From: Candidatus Rokuibacteriota bacterium
Lineage (GTDB): Bacteria; Methylomirabilota; Methylomirabilia; Rokubacteriales; CSP1-6
DNA length: 15,106 bases
Assembly: GCA_003220195.1 (NCBI GenBank)
Contig: QHRT01000202.1
Location: forward strand, 1-15,106
Reading direction: 5' to 3'
This document shows, piece after piece, positions 6,330-13,327 of this stretch. A program made the translations under genes and the position numbers. The stretch's first letter is position 1. Each line of letters starts with the position of its first letter. The notes under the pieces are model-generated. The model did not search any database. It was not told where the DNA came from and was given only the letters and a program-made list of their open reading frames with translations.

Positions 6330-7613
6330 TCAGCCCGCCATCACTTTCTTCATCTCGTTCTCCGCCCACGCGATCGCGTCCTTGGTCGCGGTGCCGGTCA
6401 CGGCCTTCGCCAGCATGTTGGGCAGGATGAACGAGTTGGTGATGAGCTGGACCTTGTCCGACGGCGGCGCCGGCCAGCCGTACGTGTGGTACTGCGCGCC
6501 TTCGTTCTTGAGCGCGGCGTACTTGGCGTCGGTCTTCAGCACCGGGTGGTCCTGCATGTTCGCGTAGACCGGGAGATTGAACGCCGAGCCGGACATGATG
6601 TACTCGTCGTAGACGTCCTTCTTGCCGAGCAGGTACCGGATCCACTCCTTCGCCGGCTCCACGTTCTTCGAGAACTTCCAGATCCCGATCGACCGCGGCG
6701 CGTCCGTCTCGTGGCGGCCGGCCGGGCCGGAGAGGCTCCGGTGGTGGTTGATGCCGTCGGCCGACACCAGCTTCTTGTCGCGCGCGACGATGTAGGCGCT
6801 GACCGGGTTGTGGATCCAGCCCGCTTTCCCCTGCTGGAGCGACTCGTTGTTGCTGGCGTCGGTCCACGACAGGACCTCGGGCTCCATGCAGTCGCGATAC
6901 ATCTTCCGGTACCACTCGACGACCTGCGTGGTCTGCGGCGAGTTGATCTTGACGGCCTTGCCGTCCTTGTCGATCTCCACGGCGCCGTGACACCACATCA
7001 CCGCGTAGCCGGTGGAGATCGAGTCGAAGTTCTGGCTGATGGAGATCCCGAGCGGGTTCCCCATCTTCTTCAGCTCCTTGCCGACCGTGTAGAGGTCCTC
7101 CCACGTGTCGGGCACCTTCAGCGAGGCCTTCTTGAAGAGGTCTTCACGGTAACAGCACACGAACTGCGCGTGGTACTGCGGGACCGCGCGCCACGCGTTG
7201 TGCACGAACGCCGCCTCGCGCGCGGAGGAGATCGCCTTGCCGTACTTCTTCTCGAGGTCCCCGACCACGTCGGACACGTCCACGAGTTGCGGCTCGTAGA
7301 GCCAGGGCACGTGCATCCGCATTTCGACGAGATCGTGTCCGGACTGCGTCTGGACTTCGGACGCGTACTTGGCCGCCTGCTGGGGCGCCGCGATGTGGTC
7401 GATCTTGAGCTTGATCCCGGTGTCCTTGGTGAACCGCTGGCCGATCTCGCCGAGCTTCTTGTCGGACGCCGGCGCGAAGTTGTTCCAGCAGAGGTACGAG
7501 ATCTCGCGCGGCTGCGCGACCGCAGGCGCGACGCGGCTCGCGAGAACGCCGGCAAGGCCCGCGCCGGCGGTGACGCTCTGCTCCAGGAACTTGCGACGGC
7601 TGATCGACGGCAT
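6330..7613 (-). CDS. Extracellular solute-binding protein, family 1, TAT-exported (ABC importer)
   Basis: This 427-residue periplasmic binding protein belongs to the MalE/UgpB-like family 1. The N-terminus ISRRKFLEQS (4-13) is a twin-arginine motif, followed by a hydrophobic Gly/Ala stretch and a probable cleavage after AVA (residue 33), so it is exported folded. Typical blocks are IGQRFTKDTGIKLKIDHI (57-74), EMRMHVPWLYEP, CYREDLFKKASLKVPDTWEDL, and the C-terminal SNxxxLP-like SGSAFNLPVY. Aromatic residues suited to stacking on a ligand ring are plentiful. The ATG at 7613 is preceded by AAGGAGG (7625-7631). It is the first gene of a six-gene run and probably sets the substrate. The ligand is unknown: sugar is the family default, while the downstream tenA raises the option of a thiamine-related pyrimidine. 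Confidence 0.9.
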   Translation of the reverse strand: MPSISRRKFLEQSVTAGAGLAGVLASRVAPAVAQPREISYLCWNNFAPASDKKLGEIGQRFTKDTGIKLKIDHIAAPQQAAKYASEVQTQSGHDLVEMRMHVPWLYEPQLVDVSDVVGDLEKKYGKAISSAREAAFVHNAWRAVPQYHAQFVCCYREDLFKKASLKVPDTWEDLYTVGKELKKMGNPLGISISQNFDSISTGYAVMWCHGAVEIDKDGKAVKINSPQTTQVVEWYRKMYRDCMEPEVLSWTDASNNESLQQGKAGWIHNPVSAYIVARDKKLVSADGINHHRSLSGPAGRHETDAPRSIGIWKFSKNVEPAKEWIRYLLGKKDVYDEYIMSGSAFNLPVYANMQDHPVLKTDAKYAALKNEGAQYHTYGWPAPPSDKVQLITNSFILPNMLAKAVTGTATKDAIAWAENEMKKVMAG

Positions 7614-7673
7614 CGTTGGCGATTCCTCCTTGGTCAGAGTGAGTCCTCGGGAGCTGTTCGCTGGGTGATTGTG

Positions 7674-7682
7674 AGAATAGCA
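7674..7682 (-). promoter_or_regulatory. Candidate extended -10 promoter for the importer/tenA run
   Basis: In the 100-base gap upstream of the binding-protein gene, the minus strand reads TGC TATTCT (7682 to 7674), matching an extended -10 element (TGn followed by TAnnnT). Transcription would start near 7667, leaving a leader of about 54 bases with AAGGAGG near its end. No -35 box is evident. The same TGC-TAnnnT pattern occurs before two other genes in the window. Confidence 0.45.
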
Positions 7683-7713
7683 CGATTTGTTCGCGGTCCC
7701 GGCGGCGTGGCGG

Positions 7714-9351
7714 TCATCGACGCCAGTCCTTGAACCGTTCGCGCAGCACTTTCTTGTCGAACTTGCCGACGCTGGTCTTGGGCACCGTTTCGATCAGCAC
7801 GACGTCGTCCGGCAAAGCCCATCGCGCAAGCTTGGGACGGAGAAAGTCGAGAATCTCCTCGGCCGTCACCGTCTCGCCGGGCCGCGGCACGACGCAGGCG
7901 AGCGGACGCTCCACCCATTTCGGATGCGGCACGGCGATCACCGCCGCCTCGAGCACTTTCGGATGCGCCATGATCATGGTCTCGACGTCGATCGACGAGA
8001 TCCACTCGCCGCCGGACTTGATCAGGTCCTTCGTGCGGTCCGTGATCTGCACGTAGCCTTCCGGATCCAGCACCGCGACGTCGCCGGTCCGGAACCAGCC
8101 GTCGTCCGTGAACCGGTCTGCCGACTCGGCACTGTCGTAGTACGAGCGGAGAATCCACGGCCCGCGCACCTGGATCTCGCCCATCGACCGGCCGTCCCAC
8201 GGCTGCTCGCGGCCGGCCTCGTCGACGATGCGGAGGTCCACGCCGCCCACCGGAATGCCTTGCTTCGCGCGGATCGCGTAGCGCTCGTCGTCGGCGAGCG
8301 AGGTCATCGACGACTTCAGGCGACACACGGTCCCGAGCGGCGTCATCTCCGTCATGCCCCAGGCGTGGAGCAACGAGACGCCGTACTTCTTCTCGAACTT
8401 CTCGAGGAGCGCGCGGGGCGCGGCCGAGCCGCCGATCGGGATCATCCGGACCGACGAGATGTCCCAGCGGGGCTCCGCTTCGAGGAGCGCGTCGATCGCG
8501 ATCCACACGGTCGGAACGGCGCCGACGAACGTCACGCGCTCCTGGTGGATCAGCTCGACGATGTCGCGCGGCTGCGGATTGGGTCCGCCGAAGACCTGCG
8601 TCGCGCCGTTCAGCACCGCAGCAAACGGCACGCACCAGGCGTTGGCATGGAACATCGGCACGATGTGGAGGATGACGTCGCGCTCCGAGAGCGCGAACAC
8701 GTCCGCCATGGAGGACGCCATCGAGTGGAGGAAGATCGCGCGATGCGTGTAGACCACGCCCTTCGGGTGGCCGGTCGTGCCGGACGTGTAGCACATACCG
8801 GCGGCGTCGGTCTCGGCCAGCTTCGGCCACTCGCTCATCGGTGGAGTGGCGGCGACGAGCTGCTCGTAGTCCAGCGTGCCCCGAGGAATCGTCGCGCCCG
8901 GCGTGTCGGCCATGACGATGACGTGCTCCACCGTCGACAGCTCTCCGCGGATCGGCGCGAGGATCGGCCAGAGGCTCGCGTCGACGATGAGCACGCGGTC
9001 GGCGGCGTGGTTCACGATGTAGCGGATGTCCTGCGCCGACAGCCGGATGTTCACGGTGTGGAGCACCGCGCCCATGAGCGGCGCCGCGAAGTAGATCTCG
9101 AGATGCCGATGCGAGTTCCACGCGAACGTGCCGACACGATCCCTCTTGCCGACGCCGAGCGCGGCGAGCGCTGCGGAGAGCCGCGCGGTGCGGCCCGCGA
9201 AGTCCGCATACGTCGACTTCTGGAGGCCGACCCCCGGCACCCTCGTGCCCAGCGTCTTGTTCGCGAACAGCCGTCGCGCCCGCTCGAAGAAGTGCGTCAG
9301 CGTGAGCGGGTAATCCATCATCAGATTGTCGAGAGGTGGCTTCGTCGTCAT
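7714..9351 (-). CDS. AMP-forming acyl-CoA ligase (fatty-acid/long-chain acyl-CoA synthetase type)
   Basis: This 545-residue member of the ANL adenylating superfamily activates a carboxylic acid with ATP and joins it to CoA in the cytoplasm. The ordered motifs are all present: P-loop YTSGTTGHPKGV (188-199), the aromatic/acid-binding region around VPMFHANAWCVPF (231-243), WGMTE (331-335), DGWFRTGD (417-424), the hinge DRTKDLIKSGGEWIS (438-452) and the catalytic Lys530 of KTSVGKFDKK. The MFHANAW block is typical of medium- and long-chain fatty acyl-CoA ligases. The exact acid is unknown. The ATG at 9351 has only a distant GGAGG (9365-9369); Met11/Met12 (MMDYPLTL) are alternative starts. It is divergent from the glycine-zipper gene. 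The 100-base gap with its own promoter suggests it is separate from the importer run. Confidence 0.92.
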   Translation of the reverse strand: MTTKPPLDNLMMDYPLTLTHFFERARRLFANKTLGTRVPGVGLQKSTYADFAGRTARLSAALAALGVGKRDRVGTFAWNSHRHLEIYFAAPLMGAVLHTVNIRLSAQDIRYIVNHAADRVLIVDASLWPILAPIRGELSTVEHVIVMADTPGATIPRGTLDYEQLVAATPPMSEWPKLAETDAAGMCYTSGTTGHPKGVVYTHRAIFLHSMASSMADVFALSERDVILHIVPMFHANAWCVPFAAVLNGATQVFGGPNPQPRDIVELIHQERVTFVGAVPTVWIAIDALLEAEPRWDISSVRMIPIGGSAAPRALLEKFEKKYGVSLLHAWGMTEMTPLGTVCRLKSSMTSLADDERYAIRAKQGIPVGGVDLRIVDEAGREQPWDGRSMGEIQVRGPWILRSYYDSAESADRFTDDGWFRTGDVAVLDPEGYVQITDRTKDLIKSGGEWISSIDVETMIMAHPKVLEAAVIAVPHPKWVERPLACVVPRPGETVTAEEILDFLRPKLARWALPDDVVLIETVPKTSVGKFDKKVLRERFKDWRR

Positions 9352-9460
9352 CGTGGTGCTGGCGCCTCCGTGGCAGTGGTCTCGTCGAGGTCTCCGGAAC
9401 CTGTGCCTTCCTCCTGCCCACCCGAATACGAGCAGCTTCCCCTTCGTCTCACAAGGCGAC

Positions 9461-9466
9461 AGGAGG
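9461..9466 (+). promoter_or_regulatory. Strong ribosome binding site fixing the glycine-zipper gene start
   Basis: AGGAGG lies five bases before the ATG at 9472. It selects this start over the very long open frame that runs in from 7687, which is a shadow of the ligase gene on the opposite strand. Confidence 0.75.
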
Positions 9467-9471
9467 ATGTC

Positions 9472-10050
9472 ATGAAGCCCTGGAAGATCGCCAGCATCGC
9501 CATCGCGCTCGTGACCGGAACGGCGTTCACGACCGGCGCGACCACGGCGTACCTGATGCGCCCCGCCGCGGGGTCCACCGGCGAAGCCAGGATGTCGCCG
9601 CTCGCGCCGGCGAGCGCGCCGGAGCCTCGCGTCACCCGTGCCGCAGCAACGTCACCGCGCGTGGCCGCACCTCGGCCGGTGCGCGCTGCCACTGCCACGC
9701 CGGCCGTCGTTCGTCCGGTGCCCGTCGCGACCGCGCCGGCGGTCGAGTGCTCAGCGTCGACGGGCGATCGCGTGTGGCGAGTGGCGAAGCCAGGGCTGAT
9801 CGCGGGCGTGGTCGGCGCGGGGCTCGGTGCCGCGGGCGGCGCCATCGCGGATGGCGGCCGCGCGGCGGGCAAAGGCGCGCTGATCGGCGGGCTCGCGGGA
9901 ACGGCGCTCGGCGGCGCGTACGGCGCCTACAAGACGAAGCAAGAGTGCGGCTCGGTTCTTCCGCCGAGAGCCGGCCTCACCGCTCCCGCGCCGGCGACGA
10001 TCGAAGCCGCAACGCAGACCGCGTTCGGATCGATGGACAACGGTCGCTGA
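9472..10050 (+). CDS. Glycine-zipper membrane/envelope protein
   Basis: This 192-residue protein begins with a signal anchor or uncleaved membrane segment (IASIAIALVTGTAFTTGATTAYL, about 6-28). An Ala/Pro/Val-rich linker (about 31-92) with no obvious fold follows, then a glycine-zipper double-helix segment at about 109-153 (GVVGAGLGAAGGAIADGG and KGALIGGLAGTALGGAYGAY). Two cysteines, Cys93 and Cys159, bracket the zipper and could form a disulfide if it faces the periplasm. Such zippers occur in envelope proteins that insert or oligomerise in a membrane (the YMGG and SlyB-like groups), but the specific function is unknown. The start is certain thanks to AGGAGG at 9461-9466. It is divergent from the acyl-CoA ligase gene and ends 9 bases before a strong hairpin. 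Confidence 0.8.
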   Translation: MKPWKIASIAIALVTGTAFTTGATTAYLMRPAAGSTGEARMSPLAPASAPEPRVTRAAATSPRVAAPRPVRAATATPAVVRPVPVATAPAVECSASTGDRVWRVAKPGLIAGVVGAGLGAAGGAIADGGRAAGKGALIGGLAGTALGGAYGAYKTKQECGSVLPPRAGLTAPAPATIEAATQTAFGSMDNGR

Positions 10051-10059
10051 AACATTGGC

Positions 10060-10091
10060 CGCCGCCCGGACCCCTCAATGTCCGGGCGGCG
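10060..10091. terminator. 12-bp stem hairpin between convergent genes
   Basis: Bases 10060-10071 pair perfectly with 10080-10091 (12 bp, GC-rich) around an eight-base loop. It lies nine bases after the glycine-zipper stop and about 60 bases beyond the convergent Calx-beta gene's end. There is no T-tract, as is common in very GC-rich genomes. It is probably a terminator for the plus-strand gene and possibly bidirectional. Confidence 0.6.
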
Positions 10092-10133
10092 TCGTCGTGC
10101 CGCCGGCCATCTTCGCGCCGGCCACTGACGATC

Positions 10134-10165
10134 GCGGTCGTCGTTCCGCTCAGCGGTCGTCGTTC
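10134..10165. repeat. 13-bp direct repeat across the Calx-beta gene end
   Basis: GCGGTCGTCGTTC occurs at 10134-10146 and again at 10153-10165, a period of 19 bases. The second copy encodes the last residues (NDDR) of the Calx-beta protein; the first lies just past its stop. It looks like a small tandem duplication or a replication-slippage scar. Confidence 0.55.
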
Positions 10166-12373
10166 TTCACGGTGCACTTTCCCTGCGCTCTCGAAATGGT
10201 TGCCCCCACCGCGCCGCTGAGCTTGACGAAGAACGTCTCATTCCGTTCCTTGACGATGTCGCCGCCGACGTCCACGACGATCGTCTTCGACGTTTCCCCG
10301 GGCGCGAAGGTCAGCGGGCCCGACGTGGGCACGTAGTCGTTGCCGGCGGCCGTCGCGGTGCCGTCCGCGGTCGCGTAGTCGACGGTGACGGTCTGGGCGC
10401 TTGCCGGCGTGAGCGTGACCTTGAACGTGGCAGGCGTCGTACCAGTATTGCCTTCGACGACGGACACGTCGGTGATGGAGAGCTTGGGCAGGCCGTCGTC
10501 GTTGACGATGGTGCCCACGCCCTGGTCTTTCGCCAGCGTGGCGTTGACCGGGTTGGTCAGGTTGACGAGGCTCGATCACCGTGTCGCCCTTGACGGCGAC
10601 CGTGATCGTTTTCGTCGTCTGTCCCGGTGCGAAGGTCAGCGTTCCCGAAATGTTCTGGTAGTCGTTGCCGGCGGTGGCCGTCCCGGGCGCGGTGGCGAAA
10701 GCGACGCTCAGGCTCTCGCTGCTGGCATACGACAGGCTGACGGTGAACACCGCGGCGACGGTGCCGGAGTTGCGCTCGGTGACGCTCACGTCGTTGATCG
10801 AGATCGTGGGCCGCTCGCCGACGGCATCGAGGATCGCCCCGTTGATGGCGTACACCGTTCCATCGGGGCCGACGGCCGTGGGCGTGTAGGCCTCGCCGAT
10901 TCCCTTCGTCAGCGTGATGACCTGCGAGAGCGTGTTCGTGCTGAGGTCCCAGCGATACAGCTTGCCGTCCTCGCTGTTGACCATGACCGAGTTCGTGGCC
11001 GGGTCCACCGCCGCCGTGTTGATGCACCACTCCCGGACGGCATTCGGCGTCTGAGGCGTGATGTGCTCCGGGTCCGGCGTGGGACCGGCGATGGTCAGCA
11101 CTTCTTTCATCACGAGCAGCCCGTTCGAGGACGAGTGCGACTCCGCCTGCGTCGCGTTCGGATCGAGGATGGCGATCTTGTTCACGCCGTCGCCCCCATC
11201 CAGGCCGGCGTAGTTGTTGTACTTGCTGAACACGAGGTAGCTCGATGTGCCCGTGTAGGAGGAGACGGCTGAAGCCGGCACGATGGCGGCGGTGTTGTCC
11301 CACCCGAAGGCGCCCGGCGTCTTCGTCTGTGTCAGGTCGCCGGAGAAGTGGAGGAGCCAGCCGCGCGAGCCGTTGAAGGGATTCCCCAGCACGCCGTAAT
11401 AGACGTCACCGTCCGGTCCCACCATGGGCGACGCCGAGCTGTCGTCGAACACCAGCGCCGCGCTGGTCCCGCCGTTGCGCGGATCGTTCAGCGCCGCGCG
11501 CATCGGCACGCCGGACACGTGCTTGAGACCGAGCGTGGTGGAGTCCAGGCCAAGCAGGTACCCGCCCCCGGAGTCGGCGGCGACCACCACGTAGAGCGTC
11601 TGCTCGTCGTTGTTGCGGAGCGCAGGCGCTGCCTGATGCGGAACTCGGGTGATGTTGACGTCGCCGGCAGCGGTTGCGGCGGAAACCCACGAGCCGTTGC
11701 CGTTCGCATCGATGCGCGCGATGCCGCTCTGCAACCCGAGTGGCGCGGTCCCGCCGGTCCTGAATCCGAAGTAGATGGTGCCGGCGGAGTCCACGGTGAT
11801 CGGCGTGTTGACGAAGACCGTGGAATCGAAGCTCGACGGATTCCCTTGATACACGTCGAGCCCGAAGAAGGCCAGCTGGCCGCTGGCCGCCGGCGCGCTC
11901 GAGTCGACGTTGTCGCGGTAGTACACGGTGCCGCCGGCGCCCGGGAAATAGAGTCGGTTGTTCAGGTCCAGCGCCGGGGAATAACTCGGCGTCCAGTTGT
12001 GGGACGGCAGGATGTAATCCGTCGTGGCCGACCACTTGAGCGCCCCATCCTTGCTGGATCTCGCCTCCACGCGGTAGCCGCCAGTGGCGCCGGTCTTCAC
12101 CGGGATGATCACGGTGTTGGCCGGCGTCACCAGCGGCGAGCCGTAATGGATCAGGATCTCACCGTCCGGCGGCGCAAGGTCGACCGGTGTCGACCAGTGG
12201 CGAACGTCCAGCGACTGTGTGGCCGTAGCCGCCTGCGCGGTGTGCTGCGAGTTTCCGGCGAAGGTGCGCCATCCAGGGGGCGGTGTGGCGCCGGCGCGCG
12301 GCGCGGCGATCGCCAGGAGAAGGACGACAGCGAGCGGGACGACCGATCGGTAAAACCGTGCTGACAAAAGCAT
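10150..12373 (-). CDS. Secreted beta-propeller-like protein with two Calx-beta domains; frame broken at about 10568
   Basis: The ATG at 12373 has AGGAG (12381-12385) seven bases upstream. A signal peptide (VVPLAVVLLLAIAAPRAGA, cleavage near residue 29) leads into some 490 residues of repeating beta-strand units such as GPDGDVYYGVLG, GTIYFGFRTGG and GKLYRWDLSTNTL. These resemble PQQ/WD-type propeller blades and carry no enzyme signature I recognise. Calx-beta domain 1 starts at residue 521 (RPTISINDVSVTERNSG) and runs to GDTVIEP (596-602). There the frame breaks and continues as unrelated Arg-rich sequence to 10238. The neighbouring frame resumes the domain from 10566 (VNLTNPVNATLAKDQG) through a second Calx-beta domain (ITDVSVVEGNTG to ETFFVKLSG), ending at 10150. 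The repaired protein would be about 745 residues. Calx-beta repeats bind calcium in adhesins and surface proteins; the role here is unknown. Confidence 0.75.
10561..10573 (-). other. Frameshift/deletion junction inside Calx-beta domain 1
   Basis: The minus-strand frame passes from Glu601-Pro602 (GAGCC, 10573-10569) straight to TCGTCAACCTG, which is in a different frame. In domain 2 of the same gene the equivalent stretch is ERNETFFVKL. Domain 1 therefore lacks the coding for about five residues (a D/N-E-T-F-F-like block). The frame offset fits a net loss of 14 bases. Confidence 0.65.
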
Positions 12374-12380
12374 GGGGTTG

Positions 12381-12385
12381 CTCCT
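12381..12385 (-). promoter_or_regulatory. Ribosome binding site of the Calx-beta gene
   Basis: AGGAG on the minus strand sits seven bases before the ATG at 12373. This supports the start at MLLSARFYRS, ahead of a normal signal peptide. Confidence 0.6.
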
Positions 12386-12432
12386 GAGGGTTCGAAAAAA
12401 TCAGCGCCTCATTCAGTGAGGCAAACCCTGGC

Positions 12433-12441
12433 AGCCTAGCA
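12433..12441 (-). promoter_or_regulatory. Candidate extended -10 promoter of the Calx-beta gene
   Basis: The minus strand reads TGC TAGGCT (12441 to 12433), matching TGn-TAnnnT. Predicted initiation near 12426 gives a leader of about 53 bases, almost the same as for the importer run. The hexamer itself is poor and no -35 box is visible. Confidence 0.35.
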
Positions 12442-12508
12442 CAGCGCTGAGGAGTCGTCGTCGGCATTGATCGTGTGATTCGCGCTGCCCGGCCGATCGA
12501 GTGATCCG

Positions 12509-12517
12509 TGCTATCGT
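12509..12517 (+). promoter_or_regulatory. Candidate extended -10 promoter of the aldolase/dehydrogenase unit
   Basis: TGC TATCGT at 12509-12517 matches the same TGn-TAnnnT pattern. Initiation would fall at about 12523-12525, only a few bases before the codon (12527) where homology to the aldolase family begins, so the message would be leaderless or nearly so. No -35 box is seen. Confidence 0.4.
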
Positions 12518-12526
12518 GAGCCCGCG

Positions 12527-13327
12527 ATCCGATCGCGGTGGAACGACGCTGACGCTTCGTCGCTTTCCGGCCTCGACCTTCTCGTTCACGTCTCCCGACT
12601 CATCGGCGCCGAGCCGTCGCTCGTCGTGTGGGGAGGCGGCAACACCTCCATCAAGCTGACCGAGACCGACTACCGGGGGCGCAGTGTCCCCGTGCTTTGC
12701 GTGAAGGGGAGCGGCTCGGACCTGAAGCTCGTGGAGCGCCGCGATTTCCCGGCGGTCCGGCTCGACGACATCCAGAAGCTGTTCGAGCGCGAGGACATGA
12801 CCGACGACGAGATCGTCTCGTACCTGGACCACGCGTTGCTCGACCCGGGCGCGGGTCGGCCGTCGATCGAGACGTTGCTGCACGGCTTTCTCTCGCCCGT
12901 CGTCGTGATCCACACGCACGCCGACGCCGTGCTGTCGCTCTCGAACAACGATCGTCCGCGCGACTCGATCGCTGCGGTCTACGGCCGCGACGTCGTGTCC
13001 ATTCCGTACCGGCGTCCGGGGTTCCGGCTCGCAAAGGACGTGGCGCAGGCGCTCGCCGCGACCCCCGACGCGAACGCGATGATCCTCGAGCGTCACGGGA
13101 CCATCACGTGGGGCGCGACGGCGCGCGAGGCGTACGAGTCCGTGATCCGGATGATCACGCGCGCCGAGGACGCGATCGCCGGGCGCCGGCGCGGTCGCAA
13201 GGTGTTCGGCGCGTCGCGGGTGCCAGCGCTCGAACCGGCGGCACGGCATGCCCTGGCGAGCGCGATCGCGCCGCGGCTTCGCGGCAGGTTCAGTTCCCAC
13301 GAACTCTGGGCCAGCGCCGTCGCGTGA
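12527..13327 (+). CDS. Class II aldolase part of an aldolase/short-chain dehydrogenase fusion; start codon unclear, frame split from SDR part
   Basis: Read from codon 12527 this gives 266 residues matching the N-terminal half of bifunctional rhamnulose-phosphate-aldolase/alcohol-dehydrogenase proteins (YuxG type). The family opening is RWNDADASSLSGLDLLV (4-20). The phosphate loop GGGNTSIK (36-43) and VKGSGSDL (59-66) follow. The predicted active-site Glu115 is in RPSIETLLH, and the metal-binding histidines are His129/His131 (IHTHAD) and His190 (ERHGTITWG). All catalytic residues are therefore present. No ATG, GTG or TTG exists in frame from the family start until GTG at 12626, which would delete the first 33 residues up to the phosphate loop. 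The codon at 12527 is ATC. The frame ends in a TGA at 13325-13327 that overlaps the GTG opening the dehydrogenase part. It may be a pseudogene, or may use an unusual start. Confidence 0.75.
   Translation: MRSRWNDADASSLSGLDLLVHVSRLIGAEPSLVVWGGGNTSIKLTETDYRGRSVPVLCVKGSGSDLKLVERRDFPAVRLDDIQKLFEREDMTDDEIVSYLDHALLDPGAGRPSIETLLHGFLSPVVVIHTHADAVLSLSNNDRPRDSIAAVYGRDVVSIPYRRPGFRLAKDVAQALAATPDANAMILERHGTITWGATAREAYESVIRMITRAEDAIAGRRRGRKVFGASRVPALEPAARHALASAIAPRLRGRFSSHELWASAVA

Noticed and set aside
7614..7713. Possible TPP riboswitch upstream of the importer/tenA run
   Set aside because: I looked for the conserved CTGAGA and ACCTGATCTGG-type elements and found neither here nor before tenA.
7634..9421. 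Minus-strand frame of about 595 codons alongside the ligase
   Set aside because: It is an alternate frame of the ligase gene; only the 9351-7714 frame contains the adenylation motifs.
7687..9471. Very long plus-strand open frame running into the glycine-zipper gene
   Set aside because: It overlaps the whole acyl-CoA ligase gene, has shadow-like Arg/His/Asp composition and no family motif. The strong ribosome site at 9461-9466 marks the real start at 9472.
10081..10149. Second hairpin (GCCGGC at 10102-10107 and 10117-10122)
   Set aside because: A six-base self-complementary motif repeated nearby is common in such GC-rich DNA; the 12-bp stem at 10060-10091 is the better terminator.
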